The position numbers and the translations under genes are program-made. The notes under the pieces were generated by a model that saw only the letters and a list, made by a program, of their open reading frames with translations, was not told the origin of the DNA and made no database searches. Shown here piece by piece: positions 11,245 through 19,685 of a DNA stretch of 35,496 nt (positions are counted from its first letter, which is position 1; the number at the start of each line of letters is the position of its first letter). The DNA comes from a virus. The stretch is taken from positions 1 to 35,496 of IMG/VR virus record IMGVR_UViG_3300048580_000358, one strand, 5' to 3'.

Positions 11245-12023
11245 GGGATAACAGCTCCGAATGCGTTGATCAGCGTGGTGACGCGGGCATCAAGCAGGGC
11301 GAGGTCCAGGGCCTCGCCGATGCTGTAGAAGGCGAGGCGGGCATCCGAGTATTCAGTGATAGCTGCTCCTTGGCGCCTGTATATGAAAAGATTTTGGTTC
11401 AATGGGGTTTCCGAAGTTACCCCTGTAAAAGAAACAGTTTGGTTGTTTCTCCGAAGGTCAAATGTTGCAGATGAATTGCGAGACGCCCCGGCAAGACACG
11501 GGGCAACAACGGCAGTAGCACTGTTGAATGCCGATCTGTTTACCGTAACTTGAACTTGATCATTGATAAATGTCCGACCTGTTCCGATTGATGTCGCAAC
11601 AAACGGTCGCCCACCACCGCTGCCAATTGAAACGACATAGGCAGCAACGTGCTTACTATTCTGCGGATCAGCATTGTTATTCCTATTGCTATCCAAATAC
11701 TTCGTACTCCCATCCCCCACAAGCCCCGTCTTGCGGTTGTAGTCACCAGCCACGAAATTAAAATTCGTCGGCGCAGTACCCACTACCGGCACCAACGCAC
11801 CGGCCAGCGTGCGAGCGCCGGCCACGATGCCTAAGGCTTTGATCGCTGGCCAGATGCCATCATCCTTACAGCCGACAATGAACGCCTCAATGGCAGACCG
11901 CACATCAGCCTCCAACGCTTGGCCGTCTGCCGCCTCCACCGCCAAGATGTAGGCCGCTGCATCAGGGTCGGTGATGCCGCCCAGACCCCCCAAAAACGCC
12001 AGATCACCCAGCCCCAGCGTCAT
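11241..12023 (-). CDS. Second tail adhesin / receptor-binding protein (260 aa)
   Basis: An N-terminal helical segment (1-75) is followed by a beta-rich domain (about 80-225; GDGSTKYLDSNRNNNADPQN and SGGGRPFVATSIGTGRTFIN) that resembles LamG-like or adhesin modules of phage fibres. The C-terminus (GEALDLALLDARVTTLINAF) is a helical ending I associate with phage tip proteins. GC drops sharply inside the beta-rich part (about 46% in 11341-11460 by hand count), unlike its neighbours, which points to module exchange. It probably contacts the cell surface; the receptor is unknown. ATG 12023 overlaps the upstream stop by 4 nt. Confidence 0.5.
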   Translation of the reverse strand: MTLGLGDLAFLGGLGGITDPDAAAYILAVEAADGQALEADVRSAIEAFIVGCKDDGIWPAIKALGIVAGARTLAGALVPVVGTAPTNFNFVAGDYNRKTGLVGDGSTKYLDSNRNNNADPQNSKHVAAYVVSIGSGGGRPFVATSIGTGRTFINDQVQVTVNRSAFNSATAVVAPCLAGASRNSSATFDLRRNNQTVSFTGVTSETPLNQNLFIYRRQGAAITEYSDARLAFYSIGEALDLALLDARVTTLINAFGAVIP

Positions 12024-12574
12024 GACTGCACCCCCATGCCCGCCACAAACTCAGGCGGTAGGTCGTGGATCACAGCCAGCGCTTGCACGCCGGCAGCCAG
12101 CTCAGGCGTAACCAGGCCAATCGCCGTGGCCTGCTGCCAGGCCCCCAGAAACACCCTGCTGTCCCCGTCAGCCGCCTTGCCCAGCCCGACCTCAAGGCTC
12201 GCCCCTAGCCGCTGAGACACTGATCGGGCAGTTGACAGCAAGGTGTCCACGTCAGCCGGCAGTGCCGCCCAGAAGGGAATCCACCGTGCCGGATGCGTGG
12301 CCCGGTAGTGAGCCTCCTGCTCCTCTGCCGTCAGCTCCACTATCTCCCACTGCTGCAGCCATTCGCCATCCGTCTCGATAGGGGCCACCTCGACCACCCG
12401 CTCGGTCGCGGGGTCAGGCGCAGGCGCATCAGTCGGCTGCACCCTGAACACGCCATAGTGCGCCAGTTCGGCATCACTCGGGTCAGGGGAGAACGACCGC
12501 GAGGGCTCATCCAGCCGGAGCCGATTCAGGCTGTAAGGCCAGCGGGTCGGGTTTAATCGGATCAGTGTGGTCAC
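12020..12574 (-). CDS. Tail-fibre-associated protein with chaperone-like N-terminus (184 aa)
   Basis: GTG 12574 overlaps the upstream stop (GTGA). Residues 1-100 (RLDEPSRSFSPDPSDAELAH, then YGVFRV, ERVVEVAP, WLQQWEIVELTAEEQEA) match the general pattern of small phage proteins found beside tail-fibre genes and thought to assist assembly. The C-terminal part is helical (LLSTARSVSQRLGASLEVGL). It likely works with the fibre or adhesin flanking it. An assembly chaperone role is inference from pattern and position. Confidence 0.5.
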   Translation of the reverse strand: MTTLIRLNPTRWPYSLNRLRLDEPSRSFSPDPSDAELAHYGVFRVQPTDAPAPDPATERVVEVAPIETDGEWLQQWEIVELTAEEQEAHYRATHPARWIPFWAALPADVDTLLSTARSVSQRLGASLEVGLGKAADGDSRVFLGAWQQATAIGLVTPELAAGVQALAVIHDLPPEFVAGMGVQS

Positions 12575-13062
12575 GGCTGGGCGGCGTAGGCGGCGACACA
12601 ATCGGCATCGGCAGTGCCGAAGAAAGTCAGGCTCAGCACGGCGGTTTTGTTGGCCGCCAGGCTCGCCGGCTTGGCAGACACAAACACCCAATCAACCGGG
12701 AAGGTCAGCGTCCTTGTGGATGCCCCAGGCAGTAGCCGCAGCGTTGCCCGCCGGCCAGCGGCACGGTTTGACGTGGTGAAAGTCAGCGCCCCGGTCAACG
12801 TGATCGTCCTCACCTGGCCGTCCAGGGCCGCCAGATCCAGGCTGGTGGTCGCCGCGTAGGCCAGCGCCGCGAACGACGTAGCGGGGGCCAGGCCGGCGTC
12901 GCCAGGCGTCGCCAGCGGCAGCGTTGCGTCTGTGCCCGTGTCCGACGCGAGAACTCGGGTTTCTGCGATGTAGCTCAGGTTGGTACCAGATTCGCCACCA
13001 ACGCCACCGCCATCAGCAACCAAATCCAGGGTCCCGGTGAATGGGTTGAACTTGTATGACAT
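12571..13062 (-). CDS. Fibre/tail accessory structural protein (163 aa)
   Basis: The N-terminus MSYKFNPFTGTLDLVADGGG is a recurrent opening of phage tail-fibre-region proteins (SYKFNPFTGxLDLV). A Gly/Ser-rich linker and a beta-rich C-terminal domain (VRTITLTGALTFTTSNRAAG, ATLRLLPGASTRTLTFPVDW) follow. It is probably a minor fibre or baseplate-like component. It lies between the long fibre and the second adhesin with tight spacing. Confidence 0.5.
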   Translation of the reverse strand: MSYKFNPFTGTLDLVADGGGVGGESGTNLSYIAETRVLASDTGTDATLPLATPGDAGLAPATSFAALAYAATTSLDLAALDGQVRTITLTGALTFTTSNRAAGRRATLRLLPGASTRTLTFPVDWVFVSAKPASLAANKTAVLSLTFFGTADADCVAAYAAQP

Positions 13063-13065
13063 GGC

Positions 13066-13251
13066 TCAGCTCTTTTGCACGGTGGCAACGTTGCCGTTGG
13101 CGTGATAGGTGAACGTCAGCGTGCAGACCACGGTGCCACTGACGCCGCCCGCCTTGAAGGTGAACACCGTGCCGTCGGCATTGCCCTCAACCCGGTCGTG
13201 CTCGGGGATCCCCAGGCCGCGAACGGCAAGCCCATACGGTTCAGTTGCCAT
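13066..13251 (-). CDS. Small beta-rich protein (61 aa), unknown
   Basis: Starts MATEPYGLAVRGLGIPEHDR and has a beta-strand pattern through GVSGTVVCTLTFTYHANGNV. Three bp separate it from the next gene, and its start overlaps the previous gene by 11 bp. Probably a small fibre-region protein; no family recognised. Confidence 0.5.
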   Translation of the reverse strand: MATEPYGLAVRGLGIPEHDRVEGNADGTVFTFKAGGVSGTVVCTLTFTYHANGNVATVQKS

Positions 13252-13465
13252 CAGCCTGCGGCAGCGCTACGGCTTCATTCTGCACGGGTGTAGAGCAGCC
13301 TGCCAGCGGCGCCGGGCGGTTGCGCGTGAACTGCTCAACGAACCAGGCTCTATGGCTGACTGGCCTGGAGGCCGCGGCCATGATCGTCTGGCGCTGCAAT
13401 GGCGTGACCTCATAGAGGGCCAGTAGCCCCAGTGGCTCAGTGGCGGTGGTGGAGTGGCGTGCCAT
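13241..13465 (-). CDS. Small protein (74 aa), unknown
   Basis: Starts MARHSTTATEPLGLLALYEV and includes QRQTIMAAASRPVSHRAWFV and EQFTRNRP. ATG 13465 is immediately beside the stop of the upstream coiled-coil gene. Without a recognisable domain it is supported mainly by its place in a packed operon. Confidence 0.5.
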   Translation of the reverse strand: MARHSTTATEPLGLLALYEVTPLQRQTIMAAASRPVSHRAWFVEQFTRNRPAPLAGCSTPVQNEAVALPQADGN

Positions 13466-13648
13466 TCACCGGCTCCCCGTGTCGCCGCTGCTATTGCCAG
13501 GCAACTCCGGCGCGGCCGGCTGCAGCGCTTCAAGCTGCTGCCTTAGCCCGGCGTTCTCCTCCCGTAGCATCCGTGCGTTGGCCTGGAGGAATGCAACCTG
13601 CAGCCCCAGGTCTCCAATAATGGATGAGATTTCCCTGTTTGCGTCCAT
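13466..13648 (-). CDS. Short coiled-coil protein (60 aa)
   Basis: MDANREISSIIGDLGLQVAF, then LQANARMLREENAGLRQQLE, form a continuous heptad-patterned coiled coil (about residues 8-44), ended by a Pro/Ser-rich tail. It lies 2 bp after the long tail-fibre gene. A trimerising or connector peptide for the fibre is plausible. Confidence 0.5.
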   Translation of the reverse strand: MDANREISSIIGDLGLQVAFLQANARMLREENAGLRQQLEALQPAAPELPGNSSGDTGSR

Positions 13649-13650
13649 GT

Positions 13651-16245
13651 TTAGGCGGCGGTCATTAGCTTTACAAGATTACCAGCATTGTCCCGGATCG
13701 TGATGTACCCGTTATTGGTTACTGGGGTTGCTGTGACAGTGCCAAACCTGAGATGGCCGGCCCCTTTTGGCGCAAGCCACAAATCAACATTGGTGGCGTC
13801 TCCCCTGGCAAGAATGAGAGGTGTCACGCCGCCGTTGGCGTTCGGCGCGATCTGAACTCCGGTTGTTGCGGTAGAAGGGCTTTCGATCTGGAAGGCTGTG
13901 TTGCTGTTGACGAGCGAGCTGACAAGCAGTCCCGAGTCGGTGAATGACAGCTTGGTCCTCATGGCGCCTGTGGATGTCTGGCCGATTTCCGCCAGAGCGC
14001 TGTTGTCTGACGCCTTGTGCCATCTCAGGTGTGCGCCTTCGCCAAAGCCGATAACTCCAGTTCCCTTGGCGGCAAGAAACAGGTCGATGTTTGCGGCGTT
14101 CCCTCTAGCTTGAATCAGTGGTGAGGGGCCGCCATTGGCGTTGGGGACGATCTGAACCCCCGTCGTAGCGTCAGAGGGTATTTCGACCTGGAAGGCTGTG
14201 TTGTTGTTGACGAGCGAGCTGGCAAGCAGTCCCGAGTCGGTGAATGACAGTCTGGGCCTCATGGCGCCTGTGGATGTCTGGCCGATTTCTGCCAGAGCGC
14301 TGTTGTCTGACGCCTTGTGCCATCTCAGGTGTGCGCCTTCGCCAAAGCCGATAACTCCAGTTCCCTTGGCGGCAAGAAACAAGTCGATGTTTGTGGCGTT
14401 CCCTCTAGCTTTAATCAGTGGGGAGGGTCCGCCATTGGCGTTGGGGACGATCTGAACCCCCGTCGTAGCGTCAGAAGGTATTTCGACCTGCAGGGAAACG
14501 TTGCCATTGACTGCCGAGCCAGCCAGAAAACCGAGGCCATTTGACAGGTTGAGCTGAGGCCGCATATCGCCAACGCCGGAATGGATGACTTCCGCCAGCA
14601 GTTGGCCGTCGCCTGGGTTGATCCATTTCAGCCTGGTGCCGCCGTTGAAGCCGAGGCCTCCGGTGCCCTTGCCAGAGAGCATCAGATCAATGTTGGCCGC
14701 AGCACCTCGCGCCAAGATCAGCGGAGCGGATCCGGCATTGGCGTTGGGGGCGATCTGAATGCCAGTTGTGGCAGTGGCGGGGTTCTCAACTTGAAGCGCT
14801 ATGTTGTTGTTGGTAATCGACGAAATTAGAAATCCGACGTCGGTAAATGTGACCCGCGTAGGCTGAACGCCATTTGATGTAGAGCCGATCTCACCAATAA
14901 CCGCATCATCGGCATTGCGAAACCATTTCATAAAATGGCGATTCGCAAAGCCAATCGCGCAACCGTTCCCGCCGGTGCCCTCGAAGCCGTCAACACCTCG
15001 TATTGCAGTGCTGTGGAACAGGATCCCCTTGTCCCAACAGGCGGCCTTGACGGGGCGCGAATCGTTCCTGACAATAGCGATGGCTACCGACGCGATGCCG
15101 GCTTCGGGCTGGACCGTTGGCTGCTGGGTGTACTCGCCGCCTGCCCCAATCCACAGGCCATTTGTCATCCCCGCCTTTGCAATGCGGTGGGGTGTCACTT
15201 CAACTACGGCGCTTCTGTTGAAGATGTCCACCTCCATGCAGTGCGAAATCCCCAGCGGGGTATCGTGCAGCACTGTGGAATAGAAGGGCCAGGCGGTGGT
15301 GTCAGCTGTTGGGTTGTTGTTGTGGATGAAGCTGGAAAACGACAATGCCCCGCTGCCGGTGCCAAAACCGTATGTAATCTCTGACGTTTGTTGTGCGCAG
15401 GAAATGCCAACCGATGTAATCGACGGCCGGATGTTCAGGACCGGGTTGAAATCGAGATAGGTGTAGATCCCGCCCGCAATTGTCGAGACCCACGATTTTG
15501 CGTCACCCAGATGGATCCTTTTGGCCGACGTGGGCCATTTGCCTGCCCCGGTGATCGTCGCGTTGCGGTCGAACACAAACACGCTGTCAGCCGCAAGCGC
15601 TGGTGTCGTGGGGAAGGCGTAGGTCCCTGCAGGGACAAGAATCGCCGGGTTGCCATCTGCTTGTGACGCAGCGACAAACGCGGCAGTGTCGTCAGCTGTC
15701 GTGCCGGCGCCAAAGTCGGTGACGGAAACCAGGCCCTTCTCGATGTTGATGTTGGCCGTCCCGTCGAAAGGCACGCCGTTGATCAACCTTGGTGTCTGCA
15801 GGCGCACCGCTGCGGCGGCGAGCTCGGCCAGGCCTGCGGTGTTCGCGTAGGTGGCAGTGTTCGCGTTGTCGGCCGACCCGGCCAGCGCCGCCCACCTGCT
15901 GCGATCAACAAGCTCCTGCACCAGGTACAGGGCCTGCAGGTCTGCTGTGTTCAGATCCTCGGGGTGGAAGTTGGAGCCGTCAGTCCACGGCACCAGCTGG
16001 GCGCTGTCCGGGGTCTGCCGCAGGATGAACAGCGTGGTGCCAGTCGCCGGTGCTGTCGTCAGCTGGACCCTGGTATTGCTGACCCAGGTGAATCCCGCTG
16101 GGCTGGTCAACTCCTGCTCGATGGTGTTGGCGAAGTAGTCGAACCCATACCCAACCCGAACATGGGATCGGTTGAGGTATGGAAACGGCACGTCGAAGCC
16201 CTTGGTGCTGCCGTTGCCGCTGTAGGAAACGTAGGAGAGGGGCAC
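13651..16245 (-). CDS. Tail fibre with T7 gp17-like N-terminal domain (864 aa)
   Basis: Residues 1-130 (PLSYVSYSGNGSTKGFDVPF, RSHVRVGY, TGTTLFILRQTPD, FHPEDLNTADLQALYLVQEL) match the T7 gp17 virion-attachment domain. Residues about 185-235 (VTDFGAGTTADDTAAFVAAS) match the start of pectate-lyase-like beta-helix spikes. A beta-rich middle follows, and from about 439 there are four repeats of about 100 residues with a KW/RW start (W441, 541, 642, 742), ending in a short tip (NGYITIRDNAGNLVKL). It starts at GTG 16245, inside a 12-bp hairpin arm. It binds the host surface; the receptor and any enzymatic activity are unknown. Confidence 0.5.
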   Translation of the reverse strand: MPLSYVSYSGNGSTKGFDVPFPYLNRSHVRVGYGFDYFANTIEQELTSPAGFTWVSNTRVQLTTAPATGTTLFILRQTPDSAQLVPWTDGSNFHPEDLNTADLQALYLVQELVDRSRWAALAGSADNANTATYANTAGLAELAAAAVRLQTPRLINGVPFDGTANINIEKGLVSVTDFGAGTTADDTAAFVAASQADGNPAILVPAGTYAFPTTPALAADSVFVFDRNATITGAGKWPTSAKRIHLGDAKSWVSTIAGGIYTYLDFNPVLNIRPSITSVGISCAQQTSEITYGFGTGSGALSFSSFIHNNNPTADTTAWPFYSTVLHDTPLGISHCMEVDIFNRSAVVEVTPHRIAKAGMTNGLWIGAGGEYTQQPTVQPEAGIASVAIAIVRNDSRPVKAACWDKGILFHSTAIRGVDGFEGTGGNGCAIGFANRHFMKWFRNADDAVIGEIGSTSNGVQPTRVTFTDVGFLISSITNNNIALQVENPATATTGIQIAPNANAGSAPLILARGAAANIDLMLSGKGTGGLGFNGGTRLKWINPGDGQLLAEVIHSGVGDMRPQLNLSNGLGFLAGSAVNGNVSLQVEIPSDATTGVQIVPNANGGPSPLIKARGNATNIDLFLAAKGTGVIGFGEGAHLRWHKASDNSALAEIGQTSTGAMRPRLSFTDSGLLASSLVNNNTAFQVEIPSDATTGVQIVPNANGGPSPLIQARGNAANIDLFLAAKGTGVIGFGEGAHLRWHKASDNSALAEIGQTSTGAMRTKLSFTDSGLLVSSLVNSNTAFQIESPSTATTGVQIAPNANGGVTPLILARGDATNVDLWLAPKGAGHLRFGTVTATPVTNNGYITIRDNAGNLVKLMTAA
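13720..14935 (-). repeat. Four tandem ~300-bp repeats in the tail fibre gene
   Basis: The tryptophan codons that open each unit are at 14925, 14625, 14322 and 14022, giving steps of 300, 303 and 300 bp. The last two units are nearly identical in DNA (compare 13898-14100 with 14198-14400), while the first two have diverged, so recent duplication or gene conversion is likely. Each unit encodes one beta-rich module with the motif ATTG(V/I)QI(A/V)PNANGG. Confidence 0.5.
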
Positions 16246-16283
16246 TTGCTCTGCACCGTTGCAGATCCATTGTGCCCCTCTCC
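16234..16283 (-). promoter_or_regulatory. 12-bp stem hairpin covering the fibre start codon
   Basis: GGAGAGGGGCAC and its exact reverse complement GTGCCCCTCTCC (16234-16245 and 16272-16283) flank a 26-nt loop that itself contains CTGCA-CCGT-TGCAG (16251-16264). On the mRNA the 3' arm begins with the GTG start codon and next three codons. No U-run follows, so it is unlikely to be a terminator; control of fibre translation or RNase III processing fits better. Confidence 0.5.
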
Positions 16284-16293
16284 AGCGCCAGCG

Positions 16294-19200
16294 CTACCTC
16301 AAGGCGGGCTGGCCCAGGGCCTCCATCAGATCCTGCAGCCGGTTGGTCTGCTGGGTGAACTGCTGCTCGGCGATGGCGCTGCGCTTCTGGCGCCAGTCCT
16401 GGGCGGCCGGGCTGCTGGATGCGTTGAGCTGATCGAGCGTGAGCAGGGAGTAGTGGTCGTAGATGCCCTGGATCATCCGCGATGCGGCCTGCTGCCGGCG
16501 CTGCGATGGCGGCATGTCGCGCACCTCCAGGTCGGAAGTGGTGCCGGGCTGGTCCTGCATCCGCTGGTACACCGGATCGTTGAACAGGCTGGTGAAGGCC
16601 TCCACGATCGTCTTGCCCTTGACGTGCTTGCTCAGGAACGGCCCCAGGTCGATCGTCGCTGAATCGCCCGCCTTGGTCACCACCACACCAGAGCCGGCGA
16701 ACTGGCTGCGGAGGTCGATCGGGATCTCCTTCTTAAAGCTGAAGGTGACGTTGACCTTCCGGCCAGCCAGCTCTGCGCGGGCCTCCAGGGGGATGCTGCC
16801 CTTCACGGTGCCGAAGGTGTCGTTGTACTCCTTCTGCAGCTCTGCAGACATCGCCACGCCCTCCAGCCGGCGGGTGAGCAGCGGCAGCGGCAGCCGCAGC
16901 TGGCCCTGCGCATCGAGCTCGGCATAGACCCGCTGGTTGGCGCGGGGCCACATGCGGGGGTGGAAGCGGCTCTTGAGTGCTTCCTTCCAGTCGGCGCCGA
17001 ACTCGAGCTGGATCGGCTGGCCCAGGAAGTCCTGCTCCTTGCGCGGTGCGCCGCCGGGGAGGCCCAGCAGGGGGATGGTGCCGTAGGCCAGGCCGCGCAG
17101 GGTGCGTTCGGTCTTGGTCTGCCAGTCCTCCTCGCCCAGCCCGTAGCGCTCCTCGCCCAGCGGGTCGCGGTCCTGGTAGAGGTCGGCGCCACCGAAGCCG
17201 GTCACACGCTGCGCATCGCGCATGACGCCGCTGAACGGCAGCTGGCCCTGGCCCAGCCAGCCCACCAGCCGCGGCATTTCGTTCTCCGGGTCGAGCAGTG
17301 CGTCGATCAGCCGCTGCATTTGGCCGAAGCCGGTCTGGCGGATCAGCTGGCTGGTGAGCACCTGGGCGATCCCCCAGAAGGCGTTGTACTGGTCGAAGCT
17401 GGAGTAGTTGCCGCTGACGAAGGTTTCTTTGATGTCCTTCCACAGGAACAGCGTGTTGAGGATCGGCAGGCCGCCCAGGTAGGGGATGCCGGCGATGCTG
17501 TTGGGCTTGCGGCCCTCCAGCAGGAAGGCGCGGCGTGCCTCGGGCGGCAGCGGGCCGTTGCCCTCGATCAGCCCGGCCATGTCCAGCCCAGCGAACAGGC
17601 CCAGCAGCCCGCCCGTGGTGACCCAGCCGGCCTGCACCTTGGCGATCTGCTCCTGGGTGGGGTTCTTGCCGAAGATCACCTCGACCGTCTCGGCCAGCGG
17701 GCCGAAGGTGAGGCGGGTGTCAAACAGGAACTGGTTGAACGGCGCCCGCCAGTAGGGCACCAGCGAGTCGATGGCCCAGTGCTTGCGGGCGGCCATCACC
17801 GCCTCGTCGATGGCGGCAGGCAGCCCACCCTCGGGGGCGCTCTGCATCCGGTTGCGCAGGCTGTAGTCCATGGCGCCCTGGGCCTCGGGCGTGTCGAGCG
17901 TGGGGTAGCCGTAGGTGTTGCGGGCGCGATCGGCCGTGATGATCGAGCGGATCTCGTCGTCGCTGATGTCGCTGCCTTTGAGCTTGTGCTGCCGGCGGAA
18001 GGCCAGCACGTTCTCCTCGGTGGGCGCCAGCTGGTAGAAGGCGTTGTCCAGCTGCTTCTCCACCCACTCCTCGCGGGTGCGCTGGTCGAACAGGCCCAGC
18101 TGCGCACCGTCGCGGCGTGCCTTGACCTCCAGGTCGTTCTTGAGCTTGAACAGGAAGGCGTCGTAGCCCAGCACGCTGTCAGTGGCGCTCATCCCCCGCA
18201 GCGCGGGGGTGAGCAGGTGGTAGTGCTTGCCGCCTGTCCAGTGGAAGGCCAGCAGCCGCTGCGCCGCGTGCAGCCTGTGGACAGTGTTGGCCCAGTTCTC
18301 CGGCCGCAGCGGGCCGCCGGGCAGGTAGGGGGCATTGATCTTGCCCTGCACCTCTGCCAAGAGCTTGTCGTTGCTGGTGGCCCGGGCCCCGTAGGTGTCG
18401 AGGTTGCCGCCGAACGGTGCATCGCCACGGAAGAAGGAATCAGCCGCCAGCTCGCGCCAGGCACGCCGCACCCCGTCGTGGGAGTATTTGGCGCTCTCCC
18501 ACGCCACCCGCAGCCCCTCGCCAAACGCTTCACGGCTGAACCGTGTGCCGTTGGGGGTGAGGCTGCCGATGTTCTCGAACGCCTGGTGGGCGAACCCGTG
18601 GGTGTTGGCCAGCCAGGTGCCGAGCATGTTGGCCCGCACCTGGCTGCCGAAGTTGGTCAGCTGGGCGTCCTTCACCAGCGCATTGCCAAAGCGCATGTGG
18701 GTGTTGGCCCAGCCCTTGCCCAGGGTGGCGTTGGGGTCTATCGAGTCGAGCACCGCCGCGATCCGCAGCTGCGTGATCGCCTCGGCGTCGCCGTTGTCGA
18801 TCGCCTCGATCACCTTGGCGAAGTGCTCATCCGGCTTCACGTCTGCGGCCTTGGCGCCCAGCGTCTGCGCTGCCTCGGCCATGTCGGGCATGAACATCTC
18901 CGGCCGGTCGAAGTCGGTCTGCAGCGACCGCAGTGCCTGGCCGGTGTTGCGCTTGGCGGCGGCCACATGTCGCTCGGCCATCAGCGCGGTCTTGTAGGAG
19001 CTCCAGGCCCGCTGCTTGAGGCCGTCAGGCACCTTGGAGCTGGTGCTGCCCATGAACTGGTGGATCTGATCCAGCGTGCTCAGGTAGCCCTCCTTGGCCA
19101 TGTCGGAGACGAACCGCAGGCGGGTCATCTTCTCGGCCAGGTTCATAAACCCTGCGGTGTTGTTGGCCAGCGATGTGGCGATGGCGTCTGCGTCGATGTA

Positions 19201-19683
19201 GTCCTTGTAGGCATTGGCCACGGTCTCCATCAGCCGGTCGCGGCCCCACACCTCCGTCACCAGGCGGAAGTCCTCGGGCGCCATCTGCTCCCAGGTGCCG
19301 ACCAGCGCCTCGGTGAGCCGCGCCCAGTCCTCGGCATCGCTGATGTTGGCGTTGTCGATCAGCATCCGGTAGTTGACGAACCGTCCATTGCTGCCCACCG
19401 GCTTGGAGCGGTTGCCCAGGCCCCGCTGCACGATCTGGTTGAGCTCGTTGGATTCCAGCCGGTTGGCGAAATCGCTGTAGGCCCGGTCGATGTCGGCATC
19501 CGTGAGCGAACGGACGGAGCCGTCCTGCATCTTGAACACCCACTGCTTCTTCACCTCAGTGCGCAGGAAGGCCTCGCCTGCCTTGCGTGCGGCCTCGGAG
19601 GTGGAGAGCTCCTGCCGCAGCTGAGCGTTCTGCTCCTGCAGCTTCTGGATCTCGTCGAAGTAGTCGTTGCAGTTGTTGGACAT
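16294..19683 (-). CDS. Large internal virion (ejection) protein in the gp16 position (1129 aa)
   Basis: It lies just upstream of the gp17-like fibre, as gp16 does in T7. The N-terminus is a coiled coil (YFDEIQKLQEQNAQLRQELS) and the remainder is mostly helical with conserved-looking aromatic blocks (WANTVHRLHAAQRLLAFHW, SLVPYWRAPFNQFLFDTRL). A hydrophobic segment near 690-712 (AGWVTTGGLLGLFAGLDMAG) could insert into membrane. T7 gp16 forms the ejection channel across the cell envelope; this is the likely role. I see no lysozyme or transglycosylase motif in this protein, in contrast to T7 gp16. Confidence 0.5.
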   Translation of the reverse strand: MSNNCNDYFDEIQKLQEQNAQLRQELSTSEAARKAGEAFLRTEVKKQWVFKMQDGSVRSLTDADIDRAYSDFANRLESNELNQIVQRGLGNRSKPVGSNGRFVNYRMLIDNANISDAEDWARLTEALVGTWEQMAPEDFRLVTEVWGRDRLMETVANAYKDYIDADAIATSLANNTAGFMNLAEKMTRLRFVSDMAKEGYLSTLDQIHQFMGSTSSKVPDGLKQRAWSSYKTALMAERHVAAAKRNTGQALRSLQTDFDRPEMFMPDMAEAAQTLGAKAADVKPDEHFAKVIEAIDNGDAEAITQLRIAAVLDSIDPNATLGKGWANTHMRFGNALVKDAQLTNFGSQVRANMLGTWLANTHGFAHQAFENIGSLTPNGTRFSREAFGEGLRVAWESAKYSHDGVRRAWRELAADSFFRGDAPFGGNLDTYGARATSNDKLLAEVQGKINAPYLPGGPLRPENWANTVHRLHAAQRLLAFHWTGGKHYHLLTPALRGMSATDSVLGYDAFLFKLKNDLEVKARRDGAQLGLFDQRTREEWVEKQLDNAFYQLAPTEENVLAFRRQHKLKGSDISDDEIRSIITADRARNTYGYPTLDTPEAQGAMDYSLRNRMQSAPEGGLPAAIDEAVMAARKHWAIDSLVPYWRAPFNQFLFDTRLTFGPLAETVEVIFGKNPTQEQIAKVQAGWVTTGGLLGLFAGLDMAGLIEGNGPLPPEARRAFLLEGRKPNSIAGIPYLGGLPILNTLFLWKDIKETFVSGNYSSFDQYNAFWGIAQVLTSQLIRQTGFGQMQRLIDALLDPENEMPRLVGWLGQGQLPFSGVMRDAQRVTGFGGADLYQDRDPLGEERYGLGEEDWQTKTERTLRGLAYGTIPLLGLPGGAPRKEQDFLGQPIQLEFGADWKEALKSRFHPRMWPRANQRVYAELDAQGQLRLPLPLLTRRLEGVAMSAELQKEYNDTFGTVKGSIPLEARAELAGRKVNVTFSFKKEIPIDLRSQFAGSGVVVTKAGDSATIDLGPFLSKHVKGKTIVEAFTSLFNDPVYQRMQDQPGTTSDLEVRDMPPSQRRQQAASRMIQGIYDHYSLLTLDQLNASSSPAAQDWRQKRSAIAEQQFTQQTNRLQDLMEALGQPALR

Positions 19684-19685
19684 GA

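Noticed and set aside
13720-14935. Fibre repeats as a diversity-generating retroelement (variable and template repeat)
   Set aside because: There is no reverse transcriptase in the window, and the differences are not concentrated at adenines in a way I can show.
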